Assembly (NCBI RefSeq): GCF_002754475.1
Contig: NZ_PEFL01000003.1
Span: 496,001-560,000 of the forward strand
Length of the DNA stretch: 64,000 nt
DNA from: Comamonas sp. 26
GTDB lineage: Bacteria > Pseudomonadota > Gammaproteobacteria > Burkholderiales > Burkholderiaceae_C
Reading direction: 5' to 3'
The stretch's first letter is position 1. Each line of letters opens with the position of its first letter. Of the stretch, positions 26,490 through 35,906 are shown piece by piece. The notes below the pieces were generated by a model. That model did no database searches. It saw only the letters and a program-made list of their open reading frames with translations, and had not been told where the DNA came from. Both the position numbers and the translations under genes were made by a program.

Positions 26490-28103
26490 ATGTCTACCCC
26501 TGCCAACCAGTCGACCAGCGCCCAGCGCATCGGCATCCCACGGGAAACCTTCCCGCTGGAAAAGCGCGTGGCCACCGTGCCCGAAGTGGTCGAAAAACTC
26601 ATCAAGCTGGGTTTTTCGGTCTCGGTCGAATCCGGTGCTGGCGATGCGGCCAATTTCAGCGATGACGCTTACCGCGCAGCTGGCGCGGAAGTGTTGCCTA
26701 CCGCCGCCGCTGTCTGGGCCGCTGCCGACATCATCTTCAAGGTGCGTCCGCCCACCACGGAAGAAGTGGCGCTGATGCGCGAAGGCCAGATTCTGCTGGA
26801 CTTCATCTGGCCCGCCCAGAACCCCGATCTGATGCAGCAGCTAGCCGCCAAAAAGGTCACGGTGCTGGCGATTGATTCGCTGCCCCGTACCTTGTCGCGT
26901 GCCCAGAAGATGGATGCGCTGACATCCATGGCCGGTGTCTCGGGCTACCGAGCCGTGATTGAAGCCGCCAACGCGTTTGGCCGCTACTTCAACGGCCAGA
27001 TCACGGCTGCGGGCAAGGTGCCCCCGGCCAAGGTGTTTATTGCTGGCGCTGGCGTGGCTGGTTTGTCGGCGATTGGCACGGCAGCTAATTTGGGCGCCAT
27101 CGTGCGCGCCAACGACACGCGGGCTGAAGTGGCCGATCAGGTCATCTCGCTGGGCGGCGAGTTCGTCAAGGTCGATTACGAAGAAGATGGCGCGGGCGGC
27201 GGCGGTTACGCCAAGGTGATGAGCGAAGGCTTTCAGGCCGCGCAGCGCGCCATGTACGCGCAGCAGGCCAAGGATGTGGACATCATCATCACCACGGCCC
27301 TGATTCCCGGCAAGCCCGCGCCCAAGCTGATTACGGCCGAGATGGTGCAGAGCATGAAACCCGGCAGCGTGATCGTGGACATGGCTGCCGAGCAAGGCGG
27401 TAACTGCGAGCTGACCGTGCCTGACCATGCGGTGGTGCGCCATGGCGTCACCATCATCGGCTACACCGACCTCGCGTCGCGCCTGGCCAAGCAATCGTCC
27501 ACGCTGTACGCCAACAATCTGCTGCGCCTGACCGAAGAGCTGTGCAAGGCCAAGAACGGTGTGGCCGTGGTCAACATGGAAGACGACGCGATTCGCGGCC
27601 TCACGGTGGTGAAGAACGGTGAAATCACCTGGCCAGCTCCCCCGCTGGCGCAAGCGCCAAAGCCTGCCGCCAAGCCCGCTGAAGCGCCGGTGGTGCAGAA
27701 AAAAGGCGGCCACGGTCATGGCTCCAGCGGCCCGTTGCCTGCCAAGACGCTGGTCATCATCTTTGCGGTGGCGGCTGCGGTCTTCTGGTTGATTGGGGCT
27801 TATGCGCCAGCGGCCTTCCTGGGGCATTTCACCGTCTTCGTGCTGGCCTGCTTCATCGGCTATATGGTGGTGTGGAACGTGACGCCTGCGCTGCACACGC
27901 CGCTGATGAGTGTGACCAACGCCATCTCCAGCATCATCGCCATTGGTGCGCTGGTGCAGATTGCGCCGCCGGATACGGCAGGCACAGGCCGCCCTGATGA
28001 GCTGATCCGCTGGCTGGCGTTTGCCGCCGTGGTGCTGACGGCCGTCAACATGTTTGGTGGCTTCGCCGTGACCCGCCGCATGCTGGCCATGTTCCAGAAA
28101 TAA
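26490..28103 (+). CDS. pntA: NAD(P) transhydrogenase alpha subunit
   Basis: This 537-aa subunit of the proton-translocating transhydrogenase binds NAD(H). Domain I (about 1-385) shows [19 protein letters not shown] at the N-terminus and the Rossmann motif [17 protein letters not shown]. An Ala/Pro-rich linker containing GGHGHGSSG leads to about four membrane helices (about 415-535). This is the fused PntAA-PntAB form, like that of Escherichia coli. With PntB it moves hydride from NADH to NADP+, driven by the proton gradient, supplying NADPH. SD AGGAGA precedes ATG 26490; pntB follows after 21 bases. Confidence 0.96.
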   Translation: MSTPANQSTSAQRIGIPRETFPLEKRVATVPEVVEKLIKLGFSVSVESGAGDAANFSDDAYRAAGAEVLPTAAAVWAAADIIFKVRPPTTEEVALMREGQILLDFIWPAQNPDLMQQLAAKKVTVLAIDSLPRTLSRAQKMDALTSMAGVSGYRAVIEAANAFGRYFNGQITAAGKVPPAKVFIAGAGVAGLSAIGTAANLGAIVRANDTRAEVADQVISLGGEFVKVDYEEDGAGGGGYAKVMSEGFQAAQRAMYAQQAKDVDIIITTALIPGKPAPKLITAEMVQSMKPGSVIVDMAAEQGGNCELTVPDHAVVRHGVTIIGYTDLASRLAKQSSTLYANNLLRLTEELCKAKNGVAVVNMEDDAIRGLTVVKNGEITWPAPPLAQAPKPAAKPAEAPVVQKKGGHGHGSSGPLPAKTLVIIFAVAAAVFWLIGAYAPAAFLGHFTVFVLACFIGYMVVWNVTPALHTPLMSVTNAISSIIAIGALVQIAPPDTAGTGRPDELIRWLAFAAVVLTAVNMFGGFAVTRRMLAMFQK

Positions 28104-28124
28104 GAAGAACGAGAGAGAAACACC

Positions 28125-29537
28125 ATGTCCCAAAGTCTCGCAACGGTGGCCTACCTGGGCGCCGCTATTTTGTTCATCCTGAGTCTGGGTGGGCTGTCCA
28201 ATCCCGAAACCTCGCGCCGTGGCAACCTGTTCGGCATGATCGGCATGGGCCTGGCCGTGCTGGCCACCATCTTTGGCCCTCGCGTCGGCCCCAACGGCAT
28301 GGCGTGGATTGTGGGTGCGCTGGTCGTCGGCGGCGGCATTGGTCTGTACGCAGCCAAGGTCGTCAAGATGACCCAGATGCCCGAGCTGGTCGCGCTGATG
28401 CACAGCCTGGTCGGTCTGGCCGCCTGCCTGGTCGGTTTTGCCAGCTATGTCGATACATCCATCCAGCTGAGCGGTGCAGAAAAAGCCATTCACGAGGTGG
28501 AAATCTACGTCGGCATTCTGATTGGTGCCGTCACTTTCTCTGGCTCGCTGATTGCCTTTGGCAAGCTCAACGGCAAGATCGGCGGCAAGCCCCTGCTGCT
28601 GCCAGGTCGCCACTGGATGAATCTGCTGGCGCTGCTGGTGGTGATCTGGTTTGGCCGTGAGTTTGTGCGCGCTGAAACCATTGCCGAGGGCATGCTGCCC
28701 TTGATCGTGATGACGGTGATCGCTCTGCTGTTTGGCGTGCACATGGTCATGGCCATTGGCGGTGCCGACATGCCCGTGGTGGTGTCCATGCTCAACAGCT
28801 ATTCGGGCTGGGCCGCAGCGGCTACCGGCTTCATGCTGGGCAACGACTTGCTGATCGTGACGGGCGCGCTGGTGGGCTCCTCGGGGGCCATCCTGAGCTA
28901 CATCATGTGCCAGGCCATGAACCGCAACTTCATCAGCGTGATTGCCGGGGGCTTTGGCTCTGGGGCACCCGCCAAGAAGGGCGGTGCCGCTGCGGCTGAA
29001 CCTCAAGGCGAAGTGACGCCCGTGAGCGCACAAGAAACCGCCGAGATGCTGCGCGACGCCAAGAGCGTCATCATCGTTCCCGGCTACGGCATGGCGGTGG
29101 CGCAGGCCCAGCACACCGTCAACGAAATCACCAAGACGCTGCGCGGTCAGGGCGTGAATGTGCGCTTTGCCATTCACCCCGTGGCGGGCCGCATGCCCGG
29201 CCACATGAACGTGCTGCTGGCCGAAGCCAAGGTGCCTTATGACATCGTGATGGAGATGGACGAGATCAACGATGACTTCCCCGAGACGGATGTCGCCATC
29301 GTCATCGGCGCGAACGACATCGTGAACCCCGCTGCCCAGGACGACCCCAGCAGCCCCATCGCGGGCATGCCGGTGCTGGAAGTGTGGAAGGCCAAGCAGT
29401 CCATCGTGATGAAGCGTTCCATGGCATCGGGCTACGCCGGTGTGGACAATCCGCTGTTCTACAAAGAGAACAACCGCATGCTGTTTGGCGATGCGAAGAA
29501 GATGCTGGATGAAGTGCTGGTCGCACTGAAGAGCTAA
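28125..29537 (+). CDS. pntB: NAD(P) transhydrogenase beta subunit
   Basis: This 470-aa inner-membrane subunit has about nine membrane helices in the first 280 residues and a C-terminal NADP(H)-binding domain III (about 295-470) with [17 protein letters not shown], the [18 protein letters not shown] segment and [19 protein letters not shown]. It forms the proton channel with PntA. GAGAGAG serves as SD. The operon ends in a long inverted repeat. Confidence 0.96.
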   Translation: MSQSLATVAYLGAAILFILSLGGLSNPETSRRGNLFGMIGMGLAVLATIFGPRVGPNGMAWIVGALVVGGGIGLYAAKVVKMTQMPELVALMHSLVGLAACLVGFASYVDTSIQLSGAEKAIHEVEIYVGILIGAVTFSGSLIAFGKLNGKIGGKPLLLPGRHWMNLLALLVVIWFGREFVRAETIAEGMLPLIVMTVIALLFGVHMVMAIGGADMPVVVSMLNSYSGWAAAATGFMLGNDLLIVTGALVGSSGAILSYIMCQAMNRNFISVIAGGFGSGAPAKKGGAAAAEPQGEVTPVSAQETAEMLRDAKSVIIVPGYGMAVAQAQHTVNEITKTLRGQGVNVRFAIHPVAGRMPGHMNVLLAEAKVPYDIVMEMDEINDDFPETDVAIVIGANDIVNPAAQDDPSSPIAGMPVLEVWKAKQSIVMKRSMASGYAGVDNPLFYKENNRMLFGDAKKMLDEVLVALKS

Positions 29538-29555
29538 TAACTCTTCATAAAAAGT

Positions 29556-29635
29556 AGAGCGGCTAGCGCTCGTCTTTCAGGGATTTCAGGTTTAAAACCA
29601 TCTGAATCCCTTGATTGACAGGTGCTAGCCGCTCT
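29556..29635. terminator. Large nested inverted repeat between pntB and the LysE gene
   Basis: Outer arms AGAGCGGCTAGC and GCTAGCCGCTCT are a perfect 12-bp match 56 bases apart; an inner hairpin (GGGATTTCAG with CTGAATCCC) stacks inside. On the plus strand it is followed by TTGTTTT. It lies between convergent genes and can terminate both. The outer arms resemble family A repeats. Confidence 0.6.
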
Positions 29636-29648
29636 TGTTTTGGTGCGA

Positions 29649-30269
29649 TCAATGCAGTGCTATTTCGACCAGCAGCAGCGTGGCAAGGCCCAGCATCAGC
29701 GCGCCCGAGATGCGCGACACCAGCAAAGCGGCAGATGGCCTTGTGCGCAGCACCCTTTGCGATCCCCATCCCACGCCAAAGTACACCACGGCGCAACTGG
29801 CTGCATGCAAAGCGCCCAGCGCCATGATTTGCGCTGACACCGGCCAGCTGTCATCTGGCCGCACAAACTGCGGCAGCAGGGCCAGCAGGAGCAACAGCTG
29901 TTTGGGGTTGAGCCCGCTGACGCTGGCACCTTTCACCGTCCAGCGCCAACGCGCTTGTGGCTGCGCGTCGCTGGCGTGGCTGATGACGGCGGGGCTGCGC
30001 CACAGGCCTATGCCCATCCAGGCCAGATACAGCGCCCCGGTCGCCGTCAGTGCCGTCAGCAGGGCAGGGCTCTGCGCCACCAGCGCGCCCACACCGGCGG
30101 CGACCGCCAAGGTCGCCAGCAGTGCGCCGCAGGCTAAGCCTATGACGGCAGGCAGCACCAGGCGACGCCCGCGCAGGCCCGCTGAAATCGCGTAAGCCCA
30201 GTCCGCACCGGGGGTGAGAACCAGAAGCAAGGAGACGGCCCAGAATGCAGTCAAAGCGGCGAACGACAC
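29649..30269 (-). CDS. LysE-family amino-acid exporter
   Basis: This 206-aa protein has about six membrane segments and the LysE/RhtB signatures LTPGADWAYAISAGLRGR at the start and GASVSGLNPKQLLLLLALLP in the middle. It would export an amino acid from the cytoplasm. Divergent from an Lrp/AsnC-type regulator 105 bases away, a common pairing for this family, so induction by the exported amino acid is likely. Confidence 0.92.
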   Translation of the reverse strand: MSFAALTAFWAVSLLLVLTPGADWAYAISAGLRGRRLVLPAVIGLACGALLATLAVAAGVGALVAQSPALLTALTATGALYLAWMGIGLWRSPAVISHASDAQPQARWRWTVKGASVSGLNPKQLLLLLALLPQFVRPDDSWPVSAQIMALGALHAASCAVVYFGVGWGSQRVLRTRPSAALLVSRISGALMLGLATLLLVEIALH

Positions 30270-30374
30270 GGTATTCCCTCGAAAAGCGTTGATGCAGAGA
30301 GAATATGGAAGTGCTAAGAGAATGTGCTCTCATAAATCGCCTGATTGATGCTTTGAATTGGAAGAAATCACCTC

Positions 30375-30830
30375 GTGAACTCGCTGGATCGAAAAATTCT
30401 TGCTGCGCTGGAAAATGATGGACGCCTTACGGTGACCGAACTGGCCGAGCAGGTGGGGCTGAGCCTGTCGCCCTGCCACCGCCGCGTGCGGGCGCTGGAG
30501 GAGACGGGCGTCATCCGTGGCTACCGGGCCGAGCTGGCCCCGGCGGCGCTGGGGCTGGATTTTTCGTCGCTGGTGTTTGTCACGCTCAAGGACAGCAAGT
30601 CCGTGCCTGCCTTTGAGGAAGCCGTGGCCCAGCTGCCCAGCGTGATTCAGGCCCAGCGCCTATTTGGTGACCCGGACTATTTGCTGCAGGTGGTGGTGCG
30701 CGATCTGCCCGCCTACCAGCGGCTGTACGACGAGCGCCTGACCCGCCTGCCCGGCGTGTTGCGCATGACGTCCACGCTGGTGATGAAGCATGTGGTGATC
30801 AACCGCCCGCTGACTTCGGCTATGGAATAA
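30375..30830 (+). CDS. Lrp/AsnC-family transcriptional regulator
   Basis: This 151-aa regulator starts at GTG 30375. The N-terminal helix-turn-helix (about 1-60) shows LDRKILAALENDGRLT and LSLSPCHRRVRALEETGVI, and the RAM effector domain (about 65-145) shows GDPDYLLQVVVRD and LPGVLRMTSTLVMK. It is divergent from the LysE exporter, which it probably controls in response to an amino acid. Confidence 0.93.
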   Translation: MNSLDRKILAALENDGRLTVTELAEQVGLSLSPCHRRVRALEETGVIRGYRAELAPAALGLDFSSLVFVTLKDSKSVPAFEEAVAQLPSVIQAQRLFGDPDYLLQVVVRDLPAYQRLYDERLTRLPGVLRMTSTLVMKHVVINRPLTSAME

Positions 30831-30832
30831 AA

Positions 30833-30864
30833 AAAGCGCCGGTGACGCGAACCACTGGCGCTTT
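30833..30864 (+). terminator. Terminator of the Lrp-type gene
   Basis: AAAGCGCCGGTG pairs with CACTGGCGCTTT with one mismatch and an 8-nt loop, starting 2 bases after the stop. The T tract is short. Confidence 0.65.
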
Positions 30865-30952
30865 GAAAACGTTTTTCTGCTCCTGATATGAGATCTTCTA
30901 TCGCTTGTTCTGCCTATGTTTTGAGATGAAAACTCTCTAAGAACATTGCGGA

Positions 30953-30983
30953 TCAAGCGTTAGAAGCTTCTCTATCAATAGCG
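30953..30983 (-). repeat. Family A intergenic repeat, copy 5
   Basis: On the minus strand it reads CTATTGATAGAGAAGCTTC then TAACGCTTGA. It lies just downstream of the azurin stop. Confidence 0.6.
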
Positions 30984-30991
30984 TGCTGAGA

Positions 30992-31447
30992 TCAGGAACC
31001 CAGCTTGAGCGTGCCCTTCATCAGAGCCGAGTGGCCTGGGAAGGTGCAGAAGAAGACATAGTCGGTGCCAGCCTTGAGCTTGGTCACGTCGATGTCCATC
31101 TTGGTGGTTTCGCCGCCGCCGATGACCTTGGAGTGGGCCAGTACGCGAGCATCGCCAGCCTTCACGTAGTCAGCAGCTGCACCAGCGGCCATGCCGTCGG
31201 TGATGGCGCCTTGCATGTCAGCCGCTGTGCTGATAGCGATGTTGTGGCCCATGGCCGTCTTGGGCATCTTGCCCACATGCTTGAGCGTCACGCTGAATTT
31301 CTTGCAGGACTTGGGCACATCAATGTTCTTGACGTTGAACTGCATGGCATCGTTGCTTTCCACAACGGTTTCGCAGCCTGCCGCCATGGCGGGCGCGCTC
31401 AGAGCGCCAGCAGCACACAGGGCCAGGGTCATCAGAATCTTCTTCAT
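30992..31447 (-). CDS. azu: Azurin
   Basis: This 151-aa type-1 blue copper protein has a signal peptide ending at APAMA. The mature protein shows two Cys for the N-terminal disulfide (GCETV and KSCKKF) and the copper ligands Gly-His in TAMGHNIAI and Cys, His, Met in [14 protein letters not shown]. It carries electrons in the periplasm, for example to nitrite reductase or cytochrome oxidase. AAAGGAAT lies before ATG 31447. I see no FNR/Anr-type box upstream. No partner enzyme gene is adjacent. Confidence 0.96.
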   Translation of the reverse strand: MKKILMTLALCAAGALSAPAMAAGCETVVESNDAMQFNVKNIDVPKSCKKFSVTLKHVGKMPKTAMGHNIAISTAADMQGAITDGMAAGAAADYVKAGDARVLAHSKVIGGGETTKMDIDVTKLKAGTDYVFFCTFPGHSALMKGTLKLGS

Positions 31448-31648
31448 TGGCTATTCCTTTTTTTAAAGCAAAACGGGAACCGGTGCGGCGCTGTCGCCTA
31501 CTGGGTTCCGCGCTTCATTTTTCCAAAACAACAGCCATAAACCCAGTACAAATCATGCTCGCATGGGTTGCAGTGTTGCACCTTGCGCTAAAGCAAGAAC
31601 TGGTGCATGTAGGTGTTTACCTTCGTTGGAGCCACTGCGGCCAGAGGT

Positions 31649-32464
31649 TTACATCGCGAAGTCGTAGCCGATGGTGATGGGCGCGTGGTCCGAGAATTTC
31701 TCACCCTTGTAGATGGACTCGGTACGCGCCAGCGCGGCGGTGGTCGGTGTGGCCAGGTGGTAGTCCAGACGCCATCCCACGTTGTTTGCATAGGCCTGGC
31801 CTCGGTTGCTCCACCATGTGTAGCAGGCGTCCGTGGTGTCGGGCTGTAACTGGCGGTACACGTCAATCAGACCGCCGGTAATTTCAGTTTTGTGCAACAA
31901 CTTTGTCATCCACGCCCGCTCTTCGGGCGTAAAGCCGCTGTTCTTCTGGTTGCCACGCCAGTTTTTCAGGTCCGCCTGCTGGTGGGCGATGTTGATGTCG
32001 CCGCACAAAATGAACTCACGCTCGGACTTGAGCGCCATCAGGTGGGCGTGCATCTTGGCCAGAAAGCGGAACTTGGCCCCCTGGCGCTCTTCGCCCGAGC
32101 TCCCGCTGGGAAAGTAAGAGCTGATGATGGAGAACTTGCGGCTGGGCGTGTCAAAGCGGACTTCGACATAGCGGCCTTCGGCATCGAACTCTTCGGCATC
32201 AAAGCCGACGATGACATCGCTGGGCTCATGGCGTGTGTAAACGCCTACCCCCGAATAGCCTTTCTTTTCGGCAAACTGAAAGTAGCCCTTCATGCCGGCC
32301 AACACCTCGAAACGCCCGGCCATATCCGGGGCCTGGGCCTTGATTTCCTGGACGCAAATACAATCCGGCGCAGTGGCTTCGATCCAGGCGTGTACGCCTT
32401 TGGTCGTTGCAGAGCGGATACCGTTGAGGTTGAGGCTGGTTAATTTGAACAAGGATGAATCCAT
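31649..32464 (-). CDS. xthA: Exodeoxyribonuclease III
   Basis: This 271-aa DNA-repair nuclease cleaves AP sites and removes 3' blocks. Catalytic motifs are seen: CVQEIKAQ (metal Glu), LCGDINIAHQQADLKN (Asp, Asn), VGWRLDYHLAT and FSDHAPI (Asp-His). The start ATG at 32464 overlaps the pyrE start codon on the other strand; a TTG at 32452 (giving FKLTSLNLNGIRS near the N-terminus) is an alternative since the ATG has no clear SD. The gene is divergent from pyrE. Confidence 0.93.
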   Translation of the reverse strand: MDSSLFKLTSLNLNGIRSATTKGVHAWIEATAPDCICVQEIKAQAPDMAGRFEVLAGMKGYFQFAEKKGYSGVGVYTRHEPSDVIVGFDAEEFDAEGRYVEVRFDTPSRKFSIISSYFPSGSSGEERQGAKFRFLAKMHAHLMALKSEREFILCGDINIAHQQADLKNWRGNQKNSGFTPEERAWMTKLLHKTEITGGLIDVYRQLQPDTTDACYTWWSNRGQAYANNVGWRLDYHLATPTTAALARTESIYKGEKFSDHAPITIGYDFAM

Positions 32465-33164
32465 GGTGGTAGATAAGCAGCCATTGGACGGTGCAGACCG
32501 TCTGGCGCAGGATTTTGTGCAGTTTGCCGTTGATTCGGGCGTGCTGCGTTTGGGTGAGTTCAAGACCAAGGCCGGGCGTCTGAGCCCGTACTTCTTCAAT
32601 GCAGGCCTGTTCGACGATGGGGCCAAGATGGCTCTTCTGTCTGAATTCTATGCAAAAGCCATTTTGGCCAGCGGCATGGAGTTTGATATGGTCTTTGGCC
32701 CCGCCTACAAGGGCATTCCTCTGGCTGCAACCGTGGCGGTGGAGCTGGCGCGCCAGGGCAAGAACGTGCCTTTCGCTTACAACCGCAAGGAAGCCAAGGA
32801 CCACGGCGAAGGCGGAACGCTGGTCGGCGCTCCCCTCAAAGGTCGTGTGCTGATCATTGATGATGTGATGTCGGCTGGCACGGCCGCGCGCGAGTCCATT
32901 GCTATCATCAAGGCCGCTGGTGCTGAACCCCATGCCGTAGCGATTGCTCTGGACCGCCAGGAAATGGCGACCGAGAACGGTCAGGACGTGGCCCACAGCG
33001 CGGTGCAATATGTGCGCAACCAGCTGGGTATGCAGGTTTGTGCGATTGCCAAGCTGGCAGACTTGTTGCTTTATCTTGAGCAGCAAAGCAGCGGAGCCGG
33101 TGGTGAGCATCACGAACGCGTGCTGGCCTATCGCCAGCGTTACGGTGTAGAAGACAAGGAATAA
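32463..33164 (+). CDS. pyrE: Orotate phosphoribosyltransferase
   Basis: This 233-aa enzyme makes orotidine 5'-phosphate from orotate and PRPP in pyrimidine synthesis. The PRPP-binding motif RVLIIDDVMSAGTA is clear, and GRLSPYFFNAGLF and FGPAYKGIPLA are typical. AAGGA lies 8 bases before ATG 32463. The start codon sits in the CCATGG sequence shared with the xthA start, so its promoter must lie inside xthA. Confidence 0.95.
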   Translation: MVVDKQPLDGADRLAQDFVQFAVDSGVLRLGEFKTKAGRLSPYFFNAGLFDDGAKMALLSEFYAKAILASGMEFDMVFGPAYKGIPLAATVAVELARQGKNVPFAYNRKEAKDHGEGGTLVGAPLKGRVLIIDDVMSAGTAARESIAIIKAAGAEPHAVAIALDRQEMATENGQDVAHSAVQYVRNQLGMQVCAIAKLADLLLYLEQQSSGAGGEHHERVLAYRQRYGVEDKE

Positions 33165-33172
33165 ACAGGCAA

Positions 33173-33847
33173 ATGAAGCAGGCGTTACATGCAAAACTGG
33201 GTTTGTATGTGGTAGCTACCGTCTGGGTCGGGGCTATGCCCGCTTACGCCCAGGCGCCAGCCAATACTGGCGGTATCTACGCCTGCACGGATGCCAACGG
33301 GCGGCGCATTACTGCCGACAGGCCCATTGCCTCCTGCGTTGACCGTGAGCAGCGTGTGCTTGGCAACACCGGCGTTGAACTGCGCCGTGTCGCTCCTACG
33401 CTGACTGAGCAGGAGCGCAATGCGCTAGACGCCAAGCGCCGCCAGGAGCAGGCGGAGCAGGCGCGCATGCGTGAAGAACGCTCGCGTGATCGCGCCATAC
33501 TGGCTCGCTACCCCAATCAGGCCGCACATGATGCCGCCAGAGCAGAGGCCGCAGGCCAGGTCGATGATGTGATTGGCGTGGCCCAGCAGCGTCAGGTCGA
33601 GCTGAAAGAGCGCCGCCGCAAGCTCAATACCGAGCTGGAGTTCTACCAGAATGACCCCAAGAAGGCCCCTGCCAGCCTGCGTCGCCAGCTGGATGACAAC
33701 ACCGAAACGCAGGCAGATCAGCAGCGCTTCATCAAGCAGCAGGATGAAGAAAAGCAGCGCATCAACCAGCGCTTTGATGCCGAGCTGCAGCAGCTGCGCA
33801 AGCTATGGAGCGAGCAGCAGCCTCCGGTAGCTCCGCGCTCGCACTGA
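33173..33847 (+). CDS. Exported DUF4124-type coiled-coil protein
   Basis: This 224-aa protein has a signal peptide (LGLYVVATVWVGAMPAYAQ), a short DUF4124-like domain (YACTDANGRRITADRPIASC, two Cys), and then a long charged helical region (about 75-215) rich in Glu, Arg and Gln that is predicted to form a coiled coil. It follows pyrE by 8 bases and is probably co-transcribed. The function is unknown; periplasmic location is likely. Confidence 0.82.
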   Translation: MKQALHAKLGLYVVATVWVGAMPAYAQAPANTGGIYACTDANGRRITADRPIASCVDREQRVLGNTGVELRRVAPTLTEQERNALDAKRRQEQAEQARMREERSRDRAILARYPNQAAHDAARAEAAGQVDDVIGVAQQRQVELKERRRKLNTELEFYQNDPKKAPASLRRQLDDNTETQADQQRFIKQQDEEKQRINQRFDAELQQLRKLWSEQQPPVAPRSH

Positions 33848-33877
33848 TGTACTGATTGAGTCGCTACAGAGCGAGTT

Positions 33878-34237
33878 TTAGTCCTGGTCCTCGTGGCCGC
33901 TTTTGTGCATTGCCATCACACGGCCCAGCAGCAGGGCCGCAATCCAGGCGATACCTCCGACGATCAAAGGCGCTTGCACCAGCAGCGGAGCTTGCGCCAT
34001 CAGCATCAGTGCATCGGCCTGCCATAGCGTGCGGTAACTGGTGAGCAGGCCATAACCCAACCACAGCAGCAAGCCAGCACTGGCGATGGAGGCCATGGTG
34101 CGCATATTGCGCCCGTCACGGCTGCCTGCGAGCGTGCGCAAGGCAGCGCGCCACAGCCAGCCTATGGCGGACAGCACAAGAAGCACACAGGCACAAAGAG
34201 ACAGCGGCAACCACAGGGAAAGAGGAATCAGCGACAT
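33878..34237 (-). CDS. Small unknown membrane protein
   Basis: This 119-aa protein has three hydrophobic segments (about 5-28, 48-68, 78-105) and short charged ends (C-terminal MHKSGHEDQD). I do not recognise a family. It lies between the convergent DUF4124 gene and a small gene transcribed in the same direction. Codon use looks genuine. Confidence 0.65.
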   Translation of the reverse strand: MSLIPLSLWLPLSLCACVLLVLSAIGWLWRAALRTLAGSRDGRNMRTMASIASAGLLLWLGYGLLTSYRTLWQADALMLMAQAPLLVQAPLIVGGIAWIAALLLGRVMAMHKSGHEDQD

Positions 34238-34280
34238 GGCGCGGCACTTTAGCCCAGTTGTGTAATGTACCCATCGTCAG

Positions 34281-34308
34281 AAAACAAAATACCCACCGAA
34301 GTGGGTAT
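34281..34308 (-). terminator. Terminator with UUCG loop
   Basis: ATACCCAC and GTGGGTAT form an 8-bp stem; on the minus strand the loop is TTCG, a very stable tetraloop, followed by TTTGTTTT. It ends the small gene at 34333-34551. Confidence 0.85.
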
Positions 34309-34332
34309 GCCTGAAGTGCTCTCCAGGGACTT

Positions 34333-34551
34333 TCAGGCTGCGAGCCAGACTGCATGGTTGCCTGGCACAGGCTGAATGCCCAGCACTGCGGCATGGCGGG
34401 CCAGTAGCTCCTCAAACGTCTTGATGGATTCGCTGCTGGCAGCGCTGCCTTCGTATTCTGTAGCGACTTGCGTTGCGGTGAAGGAATGGGCTCCAAAGCT
34501 TTGCACGATATTGCGCAGCTTGTCGAGGTTGGGGGTGAACACAGCGTCCAT
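34333..34551 (-). CDS. Small unknown 72-aa protein
   Basis: The gene begins at ATG 34551 with a strong SD (AAAGGAG, 8 bases upstream) and ends in a textbook terminator, so it is very likely real. The 72-aa product is soluble and mostly helical (FTPNLDKLRNIVQSFGAHSF, ESIKTFEELLARHAAVLGI). No family recognised. Confidence 0.72.
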   Translation of the reverse strand: MDAVFTPNLDKLRNIVQSFGAHSFTATQVATEYEGSAASSESIKTFEELLARHAAVLGIQPVPGNHAVWLAA

Positions 34552-34641
34552 GGCAGCAACTCCTTTTTCGGCAATCAAAGCTCTACGTTCCACAGTTTAG
34601 CGAGCAAGTCGTGCAGGGCAAGAGGAACTCTGCGCACAGGG

Positions 34642-35772
34642 CTAATGATTTAGCGAGAGCAGGGTGCGAATGACGTCAGAGCGGGTGATGACGCCCACCA
34701 GCGTCTTGCCCCGCAGCACTGCAATGAACTGCACGGTGTGCGATGCCAGCTCTTGCAGCAAATCGCCCAAGGGAGTGGCTTCCTGCACGCTCATCTCGGG
34801 GGCGCGCATCAAATCCTGTGCCACGGATTGCTCTTTCGATGGCTTGGCACGCAGACGTTGCCACAGGTTTTGCTGCTGCCGCGCGCGGTGGCCTTGCCAC
34901 AACCAGTCAAACAGGTCGGCACGCAGAACGCGGCCAATCAGCTCGCCCTGTGCATCGACCACGGGCAGGCACTTGACGAGGTGGCGGTGAAACAGCTCGG
35001 CTATCTCTTCCAGCGGGGTTTGCGGGCTCACGCTCACAAGCTTGGCAGACATGACCTCGCCACAGCTCACGGCGCTCATGCGGCGCTTGATGGCATCTTC
35101 TTCGGCAGCAGCCAGCATCACGCCCAGATCTTCGGGCGAGAGGTTGTTGCTCTGGTCAAAGCGCTGCAGTAGCTGCTCCAGGTCCTGCTCGCTCAGCGCC
35201 AGTTGCGTGGCTGGGCGCTGGGCCTTGGCGATCTGGGGCGGCTGGTGCAGATAAGGGCGGCCGCAGGCGCGGTGGTAGAGCACACCCACCGCGACCAGCA
35301 CCGCCGAGAGTGCGGCCATGGGCACCAGCAGATACCAGCCCATAGGCAGCAATTGCTCGGCAGAAAGCACCGTCAGCAAGGCCACGGCACCGCCCGGCGG
35401 GTGCAGCGCACGCATGGCCAGCATGATGGCTATGGCCCCCCCCACGGCCAGTGCAGCCATTGAGGTCTGGGAGAGTGTGGGAAATGCCCAGAGCAGCAGC
35501 AAAGAATAGAGCGCCGGCACGGTGTTGCCGACCACGCAGTTCCACGGCTGGGCCAACGGGCTGCTTGGCACGGCAAACACCAGCACCGCAGTCGCACCCA
35601 GTGGTGCGAACAGAAAGAGGGCATGGGGCAGGAAGTGATCGACCATGCCCACCAGCATGCCGGCCAGAGCCAGCCCCAGACCCGCGCCTATGCAGGAGCG
35701 AATCAACTCCTTCCACGATGCGCGGGAGGCCACAGGGCCCAGGCGTTGCCACAGTGTTTGAATGAGGGGCAT
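34642..35772 (-). CDS. HPP-family membrane protein with two CBS domains
   Basis: This 376-aa protein has an N-terminal HPP domain with four to five membrane segments (about 25-165), including the naming motif RALHPPGGAVALL, followed by a linker and a CBS pair (about 235-370: VSPQTPLEEIAELFHRH, TPLGDLLQELASH, GVITRSDVIRTL). HPP proteins of some bacteria and plastids transport nitrite; CBS domains sense adenine nucleotides. A nucleotide-gated anion transporter is a reasonable inference, not shown by sequence. Confidence 0.88.
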   Translation of the reverse strand: MPLIQTLWQRLGPVASRASWKELIRSCIGAGLGLALAGMLVGMVDHFLPHALFLFAPLGATAVLVFAVPSSPLAQPWNCVVGNTVPALYSLLLLWAFPTLSQTSMAALAVGGAIAIMLAMRALHPPGGAVALLTVLSAEQLLPMGWYLLVPMAALSAVLVAVGVLYHRACGRPYLHQPPQIAKAQRPATQLALSEQDLEQLLQRFDQSNNLSPEDLGVMLAAAEEDAIKRRMSAVSCGEVMSAKLVSVSPQTPLEEIAELFHRHLVKCLPVVDAQGELIGRVLRADLFDWLWQGHRARQQQNLWQRLRAKPSKEQSVAQDLMRAPEMSVQEATPLGDLLQELASHTVQFIAVLRGKTLVGVITRSDVIRTLLSLNH

Positions 35773-35789
35773 ATCTTTGTGCGGTTAGT

Positions 35790-35820
35790 TATCAAAAATG
35801 ATAGCTTTCTGCGCAATGTT
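35790..35820 (+). repeat. Family A intergenic repeat, copy 6 (partial)
   Basis: AAAAATGATAGCTTTCTGCGC is the first half of the family pattern only. It lies upstream of the HPP-CBS gene. Confidence 0.45.
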
Positions 35821-35906
35821 GTAGTTGTTATGCGGTGATTTTGACAAAAAAGCGCCACAGGGCGAGCGGTGGCGCTTTGTGCACAGATGTGCTTATCGTG
35901 CCTGTG

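Noticed and set aside
26841..29204. Long open frame antisense to pntAB
   Set aside because: It is the mirror of GC-rich coding sequence, has His/Gln-rich composition typical of shadow frames, and pntAB are certain.
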